From JAAYUK01 sp964392915 (GTDB lineage: Bacteria; Nitrospirota; Thermodesulfovibrionia; Thermodesulfovibrionales; Dissulfurispiraceae): 64,000 nucleotides of DNA. A model generated the notes under the pieces. The model was given only the letters and a program-made list of their open reading frames with translations. It did not search any database and was not told the DNA's origin. Location: assembly GCA_964392915.1 (NCBI GenBank), contig CAYMRS010000007.1:1-64000 (forward strand). Reading direction: 5' to 3'. The position numbers and the translations under genes are program-made. The stretch's first letter is position 1. Every line of letters begins with the position of its first letter. Below, piece after piece: positions 42,006 through 51,285 of this stretch.

Positions 42006-43169
42006 CTACACCGCCCGCAGCGCTTCCACAATATTCATGCGCGACGCCCGCACTGCAGGCAAAAAACCTCCGACAAACCCCATGATGAGTGAAAAAATCA
42101 GCGCCTGAATGGCAATCCGCGGCGTGAGGGTGAATGAAAACGCGAGTTCAGAAAAAGTCTGCCAATTCATGGTCGATATGGTTATCAGCTGCATGAACGA
42201 CGCGAGAAAGACGCCAATGCAGCCGCCAACCAGTCCGAGCAGCAATGATTCCATGAGGAATGCGGTGAGAATACTTCCCCGCCGGAACCCGAGCGCCCGC
42301 AGGGTGCCTATTTCGGCAGTTCTGCTGGCAACCGCAGCATACATGGTAATCATGGCTCCAATGATAGCACCAAACGAAAAAATGGTGGTAAGGGAAAGAC
42401 CGAGTATTGTCAGGAATTTCGCCATCATTTCGGACTGCTCCTTATAGTAGACTGACTCCCGCCTGATTTCGACCGTCAGTCTCGGTTCACTCTCAAGGCG
42501 CTGTTTCATGCTGTCAAATGCTGCCGCGTCCCGCAGCGCGAAAATGACCGACGAGTATGCCGGGCGCCGGAAAGCCTGCATAAGTTGATCGGCATCGCCC
42601 CAAAGCTCGGAATTAAACCCGGTCTTTCCGGCGTCGAATATGCCGACAACCATCCAGTCACGCATGCCGAAGCGCAGTGTTTCACCGATACCGCCGCCCT
42701 GAAATCGCCCGGCGATGCTCGTTCCGGCAATGACTTCAGCAGAGCCGGGACGCGGCAAACGACCTGCAATCAGCTTAACCTGCGGGCGAAGCGCGAGTGA
42801 CTGGTCGCCGATTCCCCTGATAACGACATTGGCCGGTTTATCGGTTTCCCGTTTCAGAAGACTGATAAGCACAACAATCTCTTTTGCGAGCATGCGCCTG
42901 CCGTCCGGACCAATCGCGACTTCCGGCTGTGTCTCGATAAGGGCTGCCTGATCCCTGTCCACTCCGCTCTGAACTTCAGTGCCGGCACCCTTTCTGATTG
43001 CAAGGATATTATTCCACGAACCGGTCTCCACCAGCGTCTCCTTCAGACCTTCGGCAAGCATGAGAATGGCCGCAAACACAAAGACGACAAGCGCCATGCC
43101 ACCCGCGGTAAGAACCGTCGTAAGCCGCCGTGTCCAGAGATTCCTGAAGCTGTAGGAGACGGGAATCAC
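42006..43169 (-). CDS. MacB/FtsX-type ABC transporter permease, second copy
   Basis: A 387-residue permease with one N-terminal membrane helix, a periplasmic domain of about 220 residues and three C-terminal helices, as in MacB-type permeases. Conserved C-terminal features are AVASRTAEIGTLRALGFRRGSILTAFLMESLLLGLVGG. The start is a GTG at 43169. It is the last gene of an adaptor-ATPase-permease-permease set, 97 bases after the first permease. Two different permeases imply a heterodimer, unlike the homodimer of MacB. Confidence 0.9.
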   Translation of the reverse strand: MIPVSYSFRNLWTRRLTTVLTAGGMALVVFVFAAILMLAEGLKETLVETGSWNNILAIRKGAGTEVQSGVDRDQAALIETQPEVAIGPDGRRMLAKEIVVLISLLKRETDKPANVVIRGIGDQSLALRPQVKLIAGRLPRPGSAEVIAGTSIAGRFQGGGIGETLRFGMRDWMVVGIFDAGKTGFNSELWGDADQLMQAFRRPAYSSVIFALRDAAAFDSMKQRLESEPRLTVEIRRESVYYKEQSEMMAKFLTILGLSLTTIFSFGAIIGAMITMYAAVASRTAEIGTLRALGFRRGSILTAFLMESLLLGLVGGCIGVFLASFMQLITISTMNWQTFSELAFSFTLTPRIAIQALIFSLIMGFVGGFLPAVRASRMNIVEALRAV

Positions 43170-43266
43170 ATCAGAGCTCGGACGAGCGGAAGAACAGAAA
43201 TATGCCTTCCCTCTTCATCTTTGATATACTTTCCACCTTCCGAACTTCCGAACTGTCGCACGTTCA

Positions 43267-44424
43267 TCACCCGATCCGCCGCAGTCCATCGGCTATGCGG
43301 ATGGTGACTGCCCGCCACGTCGGGATGACCGCGGCAACCGTGCCGACAAGAAGACCCGCCGCGCAGTCAAGCAGAATCGTGTCGCGTTCAACCCGGAATA
43401 CCGGCAGAAACTGGCTCAGCTCATCGCCAAATGCCTGAGCAACCGGGAAGGTGAGCAGAATGCCAAGCGCCGTGCCGCTCATCGCAATGACGTATGATTC
43501 ACCGAAGATAAGCCCGGCAATGTGATACGTCCTAAAGCCGAGTGTTTTGAAAACAGCGTATTCACCGATCCTCTCACGCGCGGTCATGGCCATGGTGTTT
43601 GCCGTAACCGCCAGGATGATGATGATGACTACAAAAGATACAGCCTGAATCGCGATCACAATTGCATCGGTCATCGCGACAAAGCTCATGTTGAACGCCC
43701 GCTCCGTTTCGGTCAGCGTTTCCGCGAGTGAATTCCGGAACGATTGGTCAACCGCAACGGAAACCGGCGCGGCGAGCGAGGGATTCGCAATTCCGATCAT
43801 GTAGAAACCGACGGTATCGGCCCGGCCCGGCATGGTTTTTTTGAGGCTTTCATTCAGGTAATCCCAATGGAAAAAGAACTGTGTCTCATCCGTCCCCTTA
43901 TCCCTGCCGCGGTATATTCCCTTCAGAACAAATTCCCAGTTGCCGGGAAAGATGGTCCCTTTCAGGGTGATGGAATCTCCTATCTTCCATCTATATTTCT
44001 CAGCCAGTTTTCGTCCGGCTACCGCCGCCTTCCGATCACGAACAACCGCCGACAATTGTTCCGGAGGGAGATGAAATTCCGGATACAGCTCAAGATAGGT
44101 CTTTGGATCAACAGCAAAGTTCGGGAAAAAATTCTTTTCCTCGATGTAGATGCCGCCAAACCAGTTTCCCCAGGAAACCATTTTGACCCCGTCTATCTGC
44201 CGGATTTTCTCCTTATACGCCATCGGGAGCGGAAAGACGAGGGATATGGAATTGCGTGTGACCAGGCGATTGGCTGACGAGGCTTCAACCCCGGCATACC
44301 ATGCGGTGATCACCGTCCGGAGCAGCCCGAACGCGAGTATGGCGACGGTGATGCCGAGGATCGTCAGACCCGTGCGGAGTTTATGGCGGAAGGCATTTCT
44401 AATCAGGAGCTTGATGATGTGCAT
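43267..44424 (-). CDS. MacB/FtsX-type ABC transporter permease, first copy
   Basis: A 385-residue permease with the MacB-type layout: a basic N-terminus and first helix, a periplasmic domain (about residues 45-270), then three helices with TARERIGEYAVFKTLGFRTYHIAGLIFGES. It overlaps the ATPase gene by 26 bases, which ties their translation. Together with the following permease it should form the membrane part of a mechanotransmission exporter for a lipoprotein, peptide or small toxic compound. The cargo is unknown. Confidence 0.9.
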   Translation of the reverse strand: MHIIKLLIRNAFRHKLRTGLTILGITVAILAFGLLRTVITAWYAGVEASSANRLVTRNSISLVFPLPMAYKEKIRQIDGVKMVSWGNWFGGIYIEEKNFFPNFAVDPKTYLELYPEFHLPPEQLSAVVRDRKAAVAGRKLAEKYRWKIGDSITLKGTIFPGNWEFVLKGIYRGRDKGTDETQFFFHWDYLNESLKKTMPGRADTVGFYMIGIANPSLAAPVSVAVDQSFRNSLAETLTETERAFNMSFVAMTDAIVIAIQAVSFVVIIIILAVTANTMAMTARERIGEYAVFKTLGFRTYHIAGLIFGESYVIAMSGTALGILLTFPVAQAFGDELSQFLPVFRVERDTILLDCAAGLLVGTVAAVIPTWRAVTIRIADGLRRIG

Positions 44425-45094
44425 TCAGGATACCTTTTTCGAGATTCAGCACGGAACGCGCGCGCTTCGCCGCCCGAGGATCATGCGTGACCATGATGAT
44501 AGTCTTGCCTGACTCACGGTTCAGCCGGTCCATCAGATTCAGAATATCTTCAGCGGATTTCCGGTCGAGGTCGCCCGTCGGTTCATCGGCAACAAGAATC
44601 GTCGGATCGGTCACCACAGCCCGTGCGATTGCCACACGTTGCTGCTGTCCGCCGGAAAGCTGCGCCGGATAATGGTCCATGCGGTCGGAAAGATTGACGA
44701 CCTCAAGCGCCATTTCGACATGCGCGCGCCGGTCGCTCTTTGAAAGACCGGTAAGAAGCAGCGGCAATTCGACGTTCTCATATGCGGAGAGCACCGGGAT
44801 AAGATTATAAAACTGAAAGACAAACCCGACATGCGTCGCGCGCCATCGGGCAAGGTCTGTCTCCGCGAGCCCCGTGATGTCGACGCCCCCGATTCTTATG
44901 GTGCCCGCATCGACCGAATCAATACCTGCGATGAGATTAAGGAGGGTACTCTTGCCGGAACCGGACGGTCCCATGAGCGCAAGGAATTCACCTTCGCTGA
45001 TATCGAAGGTAATATCCTCGAGCACCGGCACAATCTGGCTGCCACGGCGATACGACTTCGAGACATGTTCAATCGAAACAATCGGGTCTGACAT
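44399..45094 (-). CDS. LolD/MacB-type ABC transporter ATPase
   Basis: A 231-residue ATPase with Walker A GPSGSGKST, Q-loop FVFQFYNLIPVLSAYENV, signature LSGGQQQRVAIARAVV, Walker B ILVADEPTGDLD and the H-loop VTHDP. This is the LolD/MacB class that powers export through a periplasmic adaptor without moving cargo across the inner membrane. It lies nine bases after the adaptor gene and overlaps the first permease gene. Confidence 0.95.
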   Translation of the reverse strand: MSDPIVSIEHVSKSYRRGSQIVPVLEDITFDISEGEFLALMGPSGSGKSTLLNLIAGIDSVDAGTIRIGGVDITGLAETDLARWRATHVGFVFQFYNLIPVLSAYENVELPLLLTGLSKSDRRAHVEMALEVVNLSDRMDHYPAQLSGGQQQRVAIARAVVTDPTILVADEPTGDLDRKSAEDILNLMDRLNRESGKTIIMVTHDPRAAKRARSVLNLEKGILNAHHQAPD

Positions 45095-45103
45095 CTCGCG
45101 CCA

Positions 45104-46282
45104 CTATTTGTCTACAGCCTTGATACGGACACCGTCGCGAGCCGAACCGGTCGGTTTGGCAACGATTTTTTCGCCAGCCTTCACGCCTGAGATAACTTCT
45201 ACATAATCGCCAAGGCGCGATCCCAGAGTCACCGGAGTTTCAACAGCTCGTCCTTCACGAACGACAAAGACAGATGTCCTCTCTCCCTTTGTTATCAGCG
45301 AGGCAGGCCGTAGAACCGTCCGGGGCTGCTCTTCGCCCGCCGCTACCTGACGCTCAAGAAAAGCTACCTTTGCGCTCATTTCCGGCAGAATACGGGGATC
45401 AATCACATCGAAACGAACTTTTACCATGACCGACGCCTTTGTTCTGTCAGCGGTCGGAAGAATCATGTACACAGCACCCCGAAATCGCTTGTCCGGGAGA
45501 GCGTCAAGCAGAATCTCACACGGCTGACCGATTTTCACCTTTTCGATGTTCGACTCGGAGACATCCACCTCAACCTGCAGCGAACTCATATCCGCAATGG
45601 TGACAACCGCGGCTTTGGCGCTCGCTGCCGCGCTCAGCGGAGAGACGATATCTCCGATATCGGCATTTTTTGTCAGCACCACCGCGTCGAACGGTGCCCG
45701 AATAACCGAATAATCCACTGAAACCTGAGCGGCCTGGAGGCCGGCTTCTGACAAGGCAACTCCGGCGACGGCCCGTTTGAACCGGGCTTCGGCCGCATCA
45801 AAGTCAGCTTTTGATATAAACTCTGATTTCAAAAGCTCCAGCGCCCGCGCATACTGTTGCTGCGCATCCACACGCTCGGCGCGCGCCTGCTCAAGCACCG
45901 CTGCTGCCTGATTCCGTGCCGCCGCCGTATCCTCGGCTTCGAGTCGCGCGAGAATCTGTCCTCTTTGAATACGGCTCCCCTCTTCCACCCTGAGATCTAT
46001 CAGGCGGCCGGTTATCTTTGCGGCAACTGCCGCCTTGCGCTGCGCAACAACGTACCCGCTGGCATTCAGCAACGCAAACGATTGTGAAGGATAGAGCTGG
46101 GATATGGTTACCACTTCAGTTTGTATCGAAGGCGAAAGGATGCCGGTGAAAACGAGAACGCCAATGGTCAGAAGAAGAACAACTGCAGCAACCAGATAGT
46201 GTTTTCTTGATAGGCGCCCGCGCGCGGACGGCGCGACAGAAGCCTTGTCGATTTTAAGTTTTGCAAGATCAGTGGGTTCCAT
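45104..46282 (-). CDS. MacA-like periplasmic adaptor (HlyD/RND family)
   Basis: A 392-residue adaptor with a single N-terminal membrane anchor (about residues 25-45, HYLVAAVVLLLTIGVLVF). A split lipoyl/barrel-sandwich domain (IDLRVEEGSRIQRGQILARLE and VDYSVIRAPFDAVVLTKN) flanks a coiled-coil hairpin of about 60 residues, followed by a beta-barrel. It would link the ABC transporter to an outer-membrane channel; no TolC-like gene is in the window. I start at the ATG at 46282 behind GAGG; nine earlier codons are possible. It is the first gene of the exporter operon. Confidence 0.92.
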   Translation of the reverse strand: MEPTDLAKLKIDKASVAPSARGRLSRKHYLVAAVVLLLTIGVLVFTGILSPSIQTEVVTISQLYPSQSFALLNASGYVVAQRKAAVAAKITGRLIDLRVEEGSRIQRGQILARLEAEDTAAARNQAAAVLEQARAERVDAQQQYARALELLKSEFISKADFDAAEARFKRAVAGVALSEAGLQAAQVSVDYSVIRAPFDAVVLTKNADIGDIVSPLSAAASAKAAVVTIADMSSLQVEVDVSESNIEKVKIGQPCEILLDALPDKRFRGAVYMILPTADRTKASVMVKVRFDVIDPRILPEMSAKVAFLERQVAAGEEQPRTVLRPASLITKGERTSVFVVREGRAVETPVTLGSRLGDYVEVISGVKAGEKIVAKPTGSARDGVRIKAVDK

Positions 46283-46360
46283 GCCTGGCTCCTCGGAGTG
46301 CGTAAGCAATATCGATACTGGCTCGTATCGGCGTATTATAGCATTCCGGAGATGCGAAGC

Positions 46361-46981
46361 TCAGTTCTCCGTCGCTTCGGAAGCCGCTTCACGCCGTGCG
46401 GCAAGAATGCTTCTGATATGCCGCCACAACTCTTCCCTGCCCTCTCCGGTCTCGCTGGAATAGATCAGCGCCGGACACTGAGGAGGCAGATTCAGTCCTT
46501 TCCGGATGGCGGCCATATGAACGGCTCGCCTGCCACGCGTTATCTTATCCGCCTTCGTGCCGACAACAACATACGGGATGCTCAGACTGGTCAGCCATTC
46601 CGCGGCATCCTTGTCATTCTTCATCGGTTCATGACGCAGGTCAATCAGATGTACAATGAGAGCCAGCCGGTCGCGATCCCGGAGATAGTTGTAGATAAAC
46701 GATCCCCACTCTTTCCTCTTCGCCTGCGATGTCGCGGCATATCCATAGCCCGGGAGATCGACCAGATAGAGCTTATCATTCACTTCAAAGAAATTAATCG
46801 TCTGCGTCTTGCCGGGCGTGTTGCTGGTCCGCGCGAGCGCCTTGCGGGAGCACAACGAATTGATTAAAGACGATTTTCCGACATTGGAACGACCCGCCAG
46901 CGCGATCTCCGGAAGCCCGGTGTCAGGATACTGTTTCGGCCCGACCGCACTGACGATGCACTGTGCTGTAATGATTTTCAT
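46361..46981 (-). CDS. engB: Ribosome-biogenesis GTPase EngB/YsxC
   Basis: EngB is a small essential GTPase that acts late in 50S subunit assembly. The 206-residue product has the G1 loop AGRSNVGKSS, G2 region TPGKTQ, G3 DLPGYG and G4 TKAD, all intact. The ATG at 46981 with AGGA seven bases ahead gives the family start MKIITAQCIVSAV; 27 earlier codons are not conserved. The tail after residue 190 is Ala/Glu/Arg-rich. Confidence 0.95.
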   Translation of the reverse strand: MKIITAQCIVSAVGPKQYPDTGLPEIALAGRSNVGKSSLINSLCSRKALARTSNTPGKTQTINFFEVNDKLYLVDLPGYGYAATSQAKRKEWGSFIYNYLRDRDRLALIVHLIDLRHEPMKNDKDAAEWLTSLSIPYVVVGTKADKITRGRRAVHMAAIRKGLNLPPQCPALIYSSETGEGREELWRHIRSILAARREAASEATEN

Positions 46982-47152
46982 CGCATTATCCTGAACAAGA
47001 GATGACGAATAGACATCACGAATTGTACCATGCCGGAGGATGCAACAATGTTCGCTGTCCACCTTTATTCATAAACTGAGGGAGAAGACTGACAGCGCAC
47101 AGCTCACTGCCTGAGTCAGATGTTCCCCATGAAGCCCGCACTCAGGTAAGAT

Positions 47153-47938
47153 ATGACCATGTGGAATGTGCGGATGCGGGCATCTCGGAAAGGCTCGAAG
47201 AATCAACCTGAACTCCATATTTCAGGCGCAGAGACAATCTGCCGGGCGAATGAGATTGACCGGACGGCATCACGCTTTCTTCAGCGGGCAATGACCCATC
47301 CGCGTGGTCGTCCCGACCGGGTTGTTCTGACTATCGAAGATCTTCCGCACGATATCAAAAGCATTCCTATGCTGGATGTGCAGACGATTGATGTTCTGAA
47401 TCCTGAGGAGGCGTGGCAGTTAATCGCTGCCACCCTTTCCCTTCTCGCGGTTTCGAGCGCAGCCGAGAAAGCGGCACGGAGAGTTCTCACCGGAAAGCGG
47501 CAGATGCGGGGAGCTGCTCTTATAGACGCAGAGACCGGAAAGCGCCTCGAGCCTGACCGGGAGCGCGGAATCAGGGTTTCCAGGCTTGGCATCGATCCTG
47601 ATTCGCAAACACCAATAAGGCGCATGCTGAACCGTCGGAAAATCAATTCGGACACTGTTCGTGAAGCGCTCACCCTTGCCTCAAAAGTTGCCGGGCATCC
47701 GTTGATTATTGCTGAGATCTGCATTTCCGACGACCCTGACTACACAACCGGCTATATTGCCGCCCGCTCCCTTGGCTACCTGAGAGTTCCCAACATCAAG
47801 CCGATGGGAGCCCCGCACGGCGGGCGCGTTTTCTTTCTCAAGCCGGTCAGTGACGTTGCAAAGGTGATCAATTATCTGCAGCGGGAAGCAGTATTAATCA
47901 CATGCCGGAAGCAAAAAAACAGCAAGCATAACAGCTGA
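47153..47938 (+). CDS. bioW: 6-carboxyhexanoate-CoA ligase (pimeloyl-CoA synthase)
   Basis: BioW activates pimelate with CoA and ATP to start biotin synthesis. The 261-residue product has the family pattern: N-terminal VRMRASRKGS and HISGAE, the central RGAALIDAETGKRLEPDRERGIRVSR-like region and IAEICISDDPDYTTGYIA with GGRVFFL near the end. Length fits the family. AGGT lies seven bases before the ATG. Its stop overlaps the start of the lipid kinase (TGATG). With bioB it shows a BioW-type route, so free pimelate would be the precursor. Confidence 0.9.
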   Translation: MTMWNVRMRASRKGSKNQPELHISGAETICRANEIDRTASRFLQRAMTHPRGRPDRVVLTIEDLPHDIKSIPMLDVQTIDVLNPEEAWQLIAATLSLLAVSSAAEKAARRVLTGKRQMRGAALIDAETGKRLEPDRERGIRVSRLGIDPDSQTPIRRMLNRRKINSDTVREALTLASKVAGHPLIIAEICISDDPDYTTGYIAARSLGYLRVPNIKPMGAPHGGRVFFLKPVSDVAKVINYLQREAVLITCRKQKNSKHNS

Positions 47939-48843
47939 TGAAACGTGTGGTCTACCTCATCGGCAATCCGATAGCCGGCGGCAGCGCCGAACGGGAAATA
48001 CGGAATGCGCGGAAGCTCCTCACCGCGGAGGGCTATGAGGTTGCGCTGCACCTAACGACACGGAAAGGCGATGCCGAGCATTTTGCGCGCGCGATTCGGG
48101 AAAAATCAGATGCTGCTCAAATTCCGATGGTCATTGCGGCAGGCGGCGATGGCACGCTCAATGAAGTAGCAAACGGACTGGCCGGTTCTCTCGTGCCGAT
48201 GGCCGTTCTGCCCCTCGGAACCACATCCGTGCTGGCGCGTGAAATCGGCATCCGGTTGGGCGATACTGCCACGGCTCTTCACTATGCCCTCACAACAGCG
48301 CCCCGACCCGCTGCACTGGGGCGGCTTGTCTTTCCCGACGGCAGAATCCGCTTTTTTTTGCTGATGGCCGGTATCGGATTTGACGGAGAAGTGGTCTGCA
48401 GAATGAATCCCGCGGTAAAACGCTGGTTTGGAAAAGGCGCATATGCGCTCAGCACCGTCAGAACCGTACTCAAGTACCAACCAAATTCCCTCGCCATTAC
48501 ATACACACGGTCAGACGGTTCAGTTGCCGAAATAAGCGGCACGTCGGTCATTGTCAGTAATGCCTCGCGGTACGGAGGAGACTTTGTCATAACGCCGGGC
48601 GCTGACATCACGGCGCCATTTCTGAAGCTTATGGTCGCTCAATCCGCATGTCCCGCTGATTTCCTGAGATTGCTCGCCGCGATAGGCACTGGAAAGAAGA
48701 TACCCGGAGCGCTCTACGAGACGGTCACATCGGTACGGATTGACGGGGAGGCTCCAATGCAGATCGACGGAGACTATGCGGGCACCACGCCTGTTGTCAT
48801 AGACGTGGTGCCCGACAGCTTGCAGCTTGTTATGCGGGGTTAG
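47938..48843 (+). CDS. Diacylglycerol kinase-like lipid kinase (YegS family)
   Basis: A 301-residue soluble kinase of the DAGK/sphingosine kinase family. The nucleotide motif AAGGDGTLNEVANGL is complete, preceded by IGNPIAGG and followed by PLGTTSVLAREIGI. The C-terminal beta domain ends in MQIDGDYAG, with the usual D-G-E/D pair. It phosphorylates a lipid alcohol such as diacylglycerol or an undecaprenol-related lipid; the substrate is not shown by sequence. It overlaps bioW by one base and converges on porB with a three-base gap. Confidence 0.92.
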   Translation: MKRVVYLIGNPIAGGSAEREIRNARKLLTAEGYEVALHLTTRKGDAEHFARAIREKSDAAQIPMVIAAGGDGTLNEVANGLAGSLVPMAVLPLGTTSVLAREIGIRLGDTATALHYALTTAPRPAALGRLVFPDGRIRFFLLMAGIGFDGEVVCRMNPAVKRWFGKGAYALSTVRTVLKYQPNSLAITYTRSDGSVAEISGTSVIVSNASRYGGDFVITPGADITAPFLKLMVAQSACPADFLRLLAAIGTGKKIPGALYETVTSVRIDGEAPMQIDGDYAGTTPVVIDVVPDSLQLVMRG

Positions 48844-48846
48844 CGC

Positions 48847-49815
48847 TTACTCAGCCTTCGGCTCCCCGGCAGCTGCCGGCGGCGCGAAGCAGGCCTCTTC
48901 CTTCTCGAGCCTCGCCCAGTATGCATCAACATGATCCTGAGCTGCTTTCAGCATCCACTCGTTTTCGGGAGCGAACATGTGCTTGAACCGGCCCTGCGGC
49001 TTGAGGAAGTCGACAAGCGGCTTCTTCTCGCGCGGTCTCTGGGTGATTTTCGTCACGCCGTTTTCGATCTCAAAGAGCGGCCAGTAGCAGGTTTCAACCG
49101 CGAGCTTGGCCAGCTTGATCGCGTCGTCGCTCTGGCTTCTCCAGCCGCGGTTGCACGGAGCGATGATATTGATGAACTTGGGGCCTTTGATCTCATGCGC
49201 CTTGCGAATCTTCTTCATCAAATCTCCCCAGTGGCTCGGCGAGCATTGCGCCACATACGGAACGCCATGGGCGGCAATAATCTTCGTCATATCCTTGCGC
49301 TGCTGCAGCTTGCCGGGGATGTGGCTGCCGACCGGGCAGGTGGTGGTGTCGGCGCCGAACGGGGTCGCGGACGAACGCTGAATGCCCGTATTCATGTATG
49401 CGCCGTTGTCATAGCAGATATAGGTCATGTCATGGCCGCGCTCCATGGCGCCCGAAAGGCTCTGCAGGCCGATATCATAGGTGCCGCCGTCGCCCGAGAA
49501 CGAGACGAACTTTATCTCCTCGCTGATCTTGCCCTGCTTCTTCAGCGAACGATACATGGTCTCGACGCCGGAGATGCTGGCAGCGGCGTTTTCAAACGCG
49601 GTGTGAATCCACGGGATCTTCCACGCGGTGTATTCCGAGATGCAGGACGAAACTTCCAGACAACCGGTGGAATTTGAAGCGATAACCGGGTAATCGGTGG
49701 CCAGAAGGACCATCTTGACGACGGTTGGCGCGCCGCATCCGGCACACAGTCGGTGACCCGGCGTAAAGAGTTCTTCTTTCCTGGACAGTTCTTTTAAGGT
49801 CAATGGTGTCGCCAT
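48847..49815 (-). CDS. porB: Pyruvate:ferredoxin oxidoreductase beta subunit
   Basis: The beta subunit holds thiamine diphosphate and a [4Fe-4S] cluster. In the 322-residue product, CAGCGAP supplies cluster Cys, and SFSGDGGTYDIGLQSLSGAMERG with YDNGAYMNTG forms the TPP-Mg motif (GDG to N). PFGADTTT is typical of pyruvate-type enzymes. The tail is Glu/Ala-rich. It is the last gene of porG-D-A-B, starting one base after porA. The enzyme links acetyl-CoA and ferredoxin in either direction. Confidence 0.94.
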   Translation of the reverse strand: MATPLTLKELSRKEELFTPGHRLCAGCGAPTVVKMVLLATDYPVIASNSTGCLEVSSCISEYTAWKIPWIHTAFENAAASISGVETMYRSLKKQGKISEEIKFVSFSGDGGTYDIGLQSLSGAMERGHDMTYICYDNGAYMNTGIQRSSATPFGADTTTCPVGSHIPGKLQQRKDMTKIIAAHGVPYVAQCSPSHWGDLMKKIRKAHEIKGPKFINIIAPCNRGWRSQSDDAIKLAKLAVETCYWPLFEIENGVTKITQRPREKKPLVDFLKPQGRFKHMFAPENEWMLKAAQDHVDAYWARLEKEEACFAPPAAAGEPKAE

Positions 49816-49816
49816 A

Positions 49817-50998
49817 TTACCCCCTCACTCCGATGTATTCTTTGATGGACTTAACCTTGCCGTCCTTGGCGATCTGGATAAGTTCGTTGATCGTGTACTC
49901 AGCCTGATCCGGCATGTAGTCGCGGCCGCCAAGACCGTAGATCTTGTTGATCATAATCGGCCTCTGCTGATACGGATACAGCGCGTTCGAGATGTCCGCA
50001 AACAGCGGACCGTAGGAACCGCCGAAACAGTCGGCGCGATCGAGTACGGCCAGCGCCTTGACATGCCTGAGGGCTTCGCAAATCTGTTCATAAGGAAAAG
50101 GTCTGTACATGCGCGGCTTCAGAATGCCGACCTTGATTCCCTTCTCGCGGTATGCATCCACAACATCCTTGGTGGTTCCGGCGGCGGAACTCATGACCAC
50201 AACGGCGATTTCCGCATCTTCAAGCCTGTAGCTCTCAAAAAGGCCGTACTTTCTGCCGGATATCTTTTCAAACTCCGCGGCGACTTCAAGGACAACGCCC
50301 GGCACCTTGGCCATGACCGCGTCATGCGCCTTGCGGAACTCCATGTACAGGTCGGTCAGAATCAGCGGACCGATGCTCTTCGGATTCTTGATGTCGAGCA
50401 GGGGGTTGACTGCCTTGTATTCACCGACAAAAGCGCGGGCTGCCTCATCATCCACGGTCTCCATGGTCTCTATCGAGTGACTGGTGATAAATCCGTCGAG
50501 CCCGACCATGACCGGCAGTCTGATGTCGAGATGCTCTGCGACACGAAATGCCATGAGCATATTGTCAAACGCTTCCTGGGCATTTTCAGAGTAAAAGTGA
50601 ATCCAGCCGCAGTCGCGCATGCCCATACCGTCGGAATGGTCTCCGTGAATGTTCAGCGGCGCGGCAAGCGCCCTGTTGGCAACACCCATGATGATCGGCA
50701 GACGAAGGCCCGACGCCACAAAGAGCATCTCCCACATCAGGGCAATCCCCTGCGACGCAGACGCCGTCGCCACGCGACCGCCTGCTGCTGCCGCGCCGAT
50801 GCAGGCACTCATCGCGCTGTGTTCGGATTCAGCAAGAACCATCTCTGTCTTCACTTCGCAGTTCGAAACAAAGCTGGTAAAACGCTGCATGATGTCAGTT
50901 GCCGGCGTGATAGGATAGGCGCCGCACACGTCCGGGTTTGCGATGCGCATTGCCTGGGCAACTGCTTCGTTACCGGTAATAGCAACTCTCTTACCCAT
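49817..50998 (-). CDS. porA: Pyruvate:ferredoxin oxidoreductase alpha subunit
   Basis: A 393-residue alpha subunit with the N-terminal pyrimidine-binding domain (NEAVAQAMRIANPDVCGAYPITPATDIMQ) and the E-S-E-H-S-A motif where substrate sits, followed by the transketolase C-like domain (VGILKPRMYRPFP). I start at the ATG at 50998 with GGAGGG ahead; it overlaps the stop of porD as TAATG. Earlier in-frame codons lie within porD. Confidence 0.95.
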   Translation of the reverse strand: MGKRVAITGNEAVAQAMRIANPDVCGAYPITPATDIMQRFTSFVSNCEVKTEMVLAESEHSAMSACIGAAAAGGRVATASASQGIALMWEMLFVASGLRLPIIMGVANRALAAPLNIHGDHSDGMGMRDCGWIHFYSENAQEAFDNMLMAFRVAEHLDIRLPVMVGLDGFITSHSIETMETVDDEAARAFVGEYKAVNPLLDIKNPKSIGPLILTDLYMEFRKAHDAVMAKVPGVVLEVAAEFEKISGRKYGLFESYRLEDAEIAVVVMSSAAGTTKDVVDAYREKGIKVGILKPRMYRPFPYEQICEALRHVKALAVLDRADCFGGSYGPLFADISNALYPYQQRPIMINKIYGLGGRDYMPDQAEYTINELIQIAKDGKVKSIKEYIGVRG

Positions 50999-51285
50999 TA
51001 TTTGCCCTCCTGTTCCATAACGATTGCCTTCTGGCCTTTTTTGCCGGGGCATTCGAGGGCACAGATACCGCACCCTTTGCAGTAATCGAAATCAAACTGC
51101 TCACGCTTGCCATCCTTGACCTTGACGGACATATCAGGACAGTAGACCCAACAGAGCAGACAGTGAATGCAGTTTTCCTCAATCCACTTCGGCTTCATGG
51201 CTCGCCAGGAACCGGTCTTGAACTTCCGGGCGCTGCCTGCCTCAAGAACTACAGCGCCGGGAGTAATTTCTTTCCATGTTTTCAT
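50998..51285 (-). CDS. porD: Pyruvate:ferredoxin oxidoreductase delta subunit (2x[4Fe-4S])
   Basis: A 95-residue ferredoxin-like subunit with two CxxCxxCxxxC motifs, CIHCLLCWVYCP and CKGCGICALECP, which carry electrons from the TPP site to external ferredoxin. It overlaps porG by four bases and porA by one base, so all four subunits are translated together. Confidence 0.95.
   Translation of the reverse strand: MKTWKEITPGAVVLEAGSARKFKTGSWRAMKPKWIEENCIHCLLCWVYCPDMSVKVKDGKREQFDFDYCKGCGICALECPGKKGQKAIVMEQEGK

Noticed and set aside
50063..51085. 340-codon plus-strand frame opposite porA
   Set aside because: It lies antisense to porA/porD, which have intact motifs and ribosome sites.
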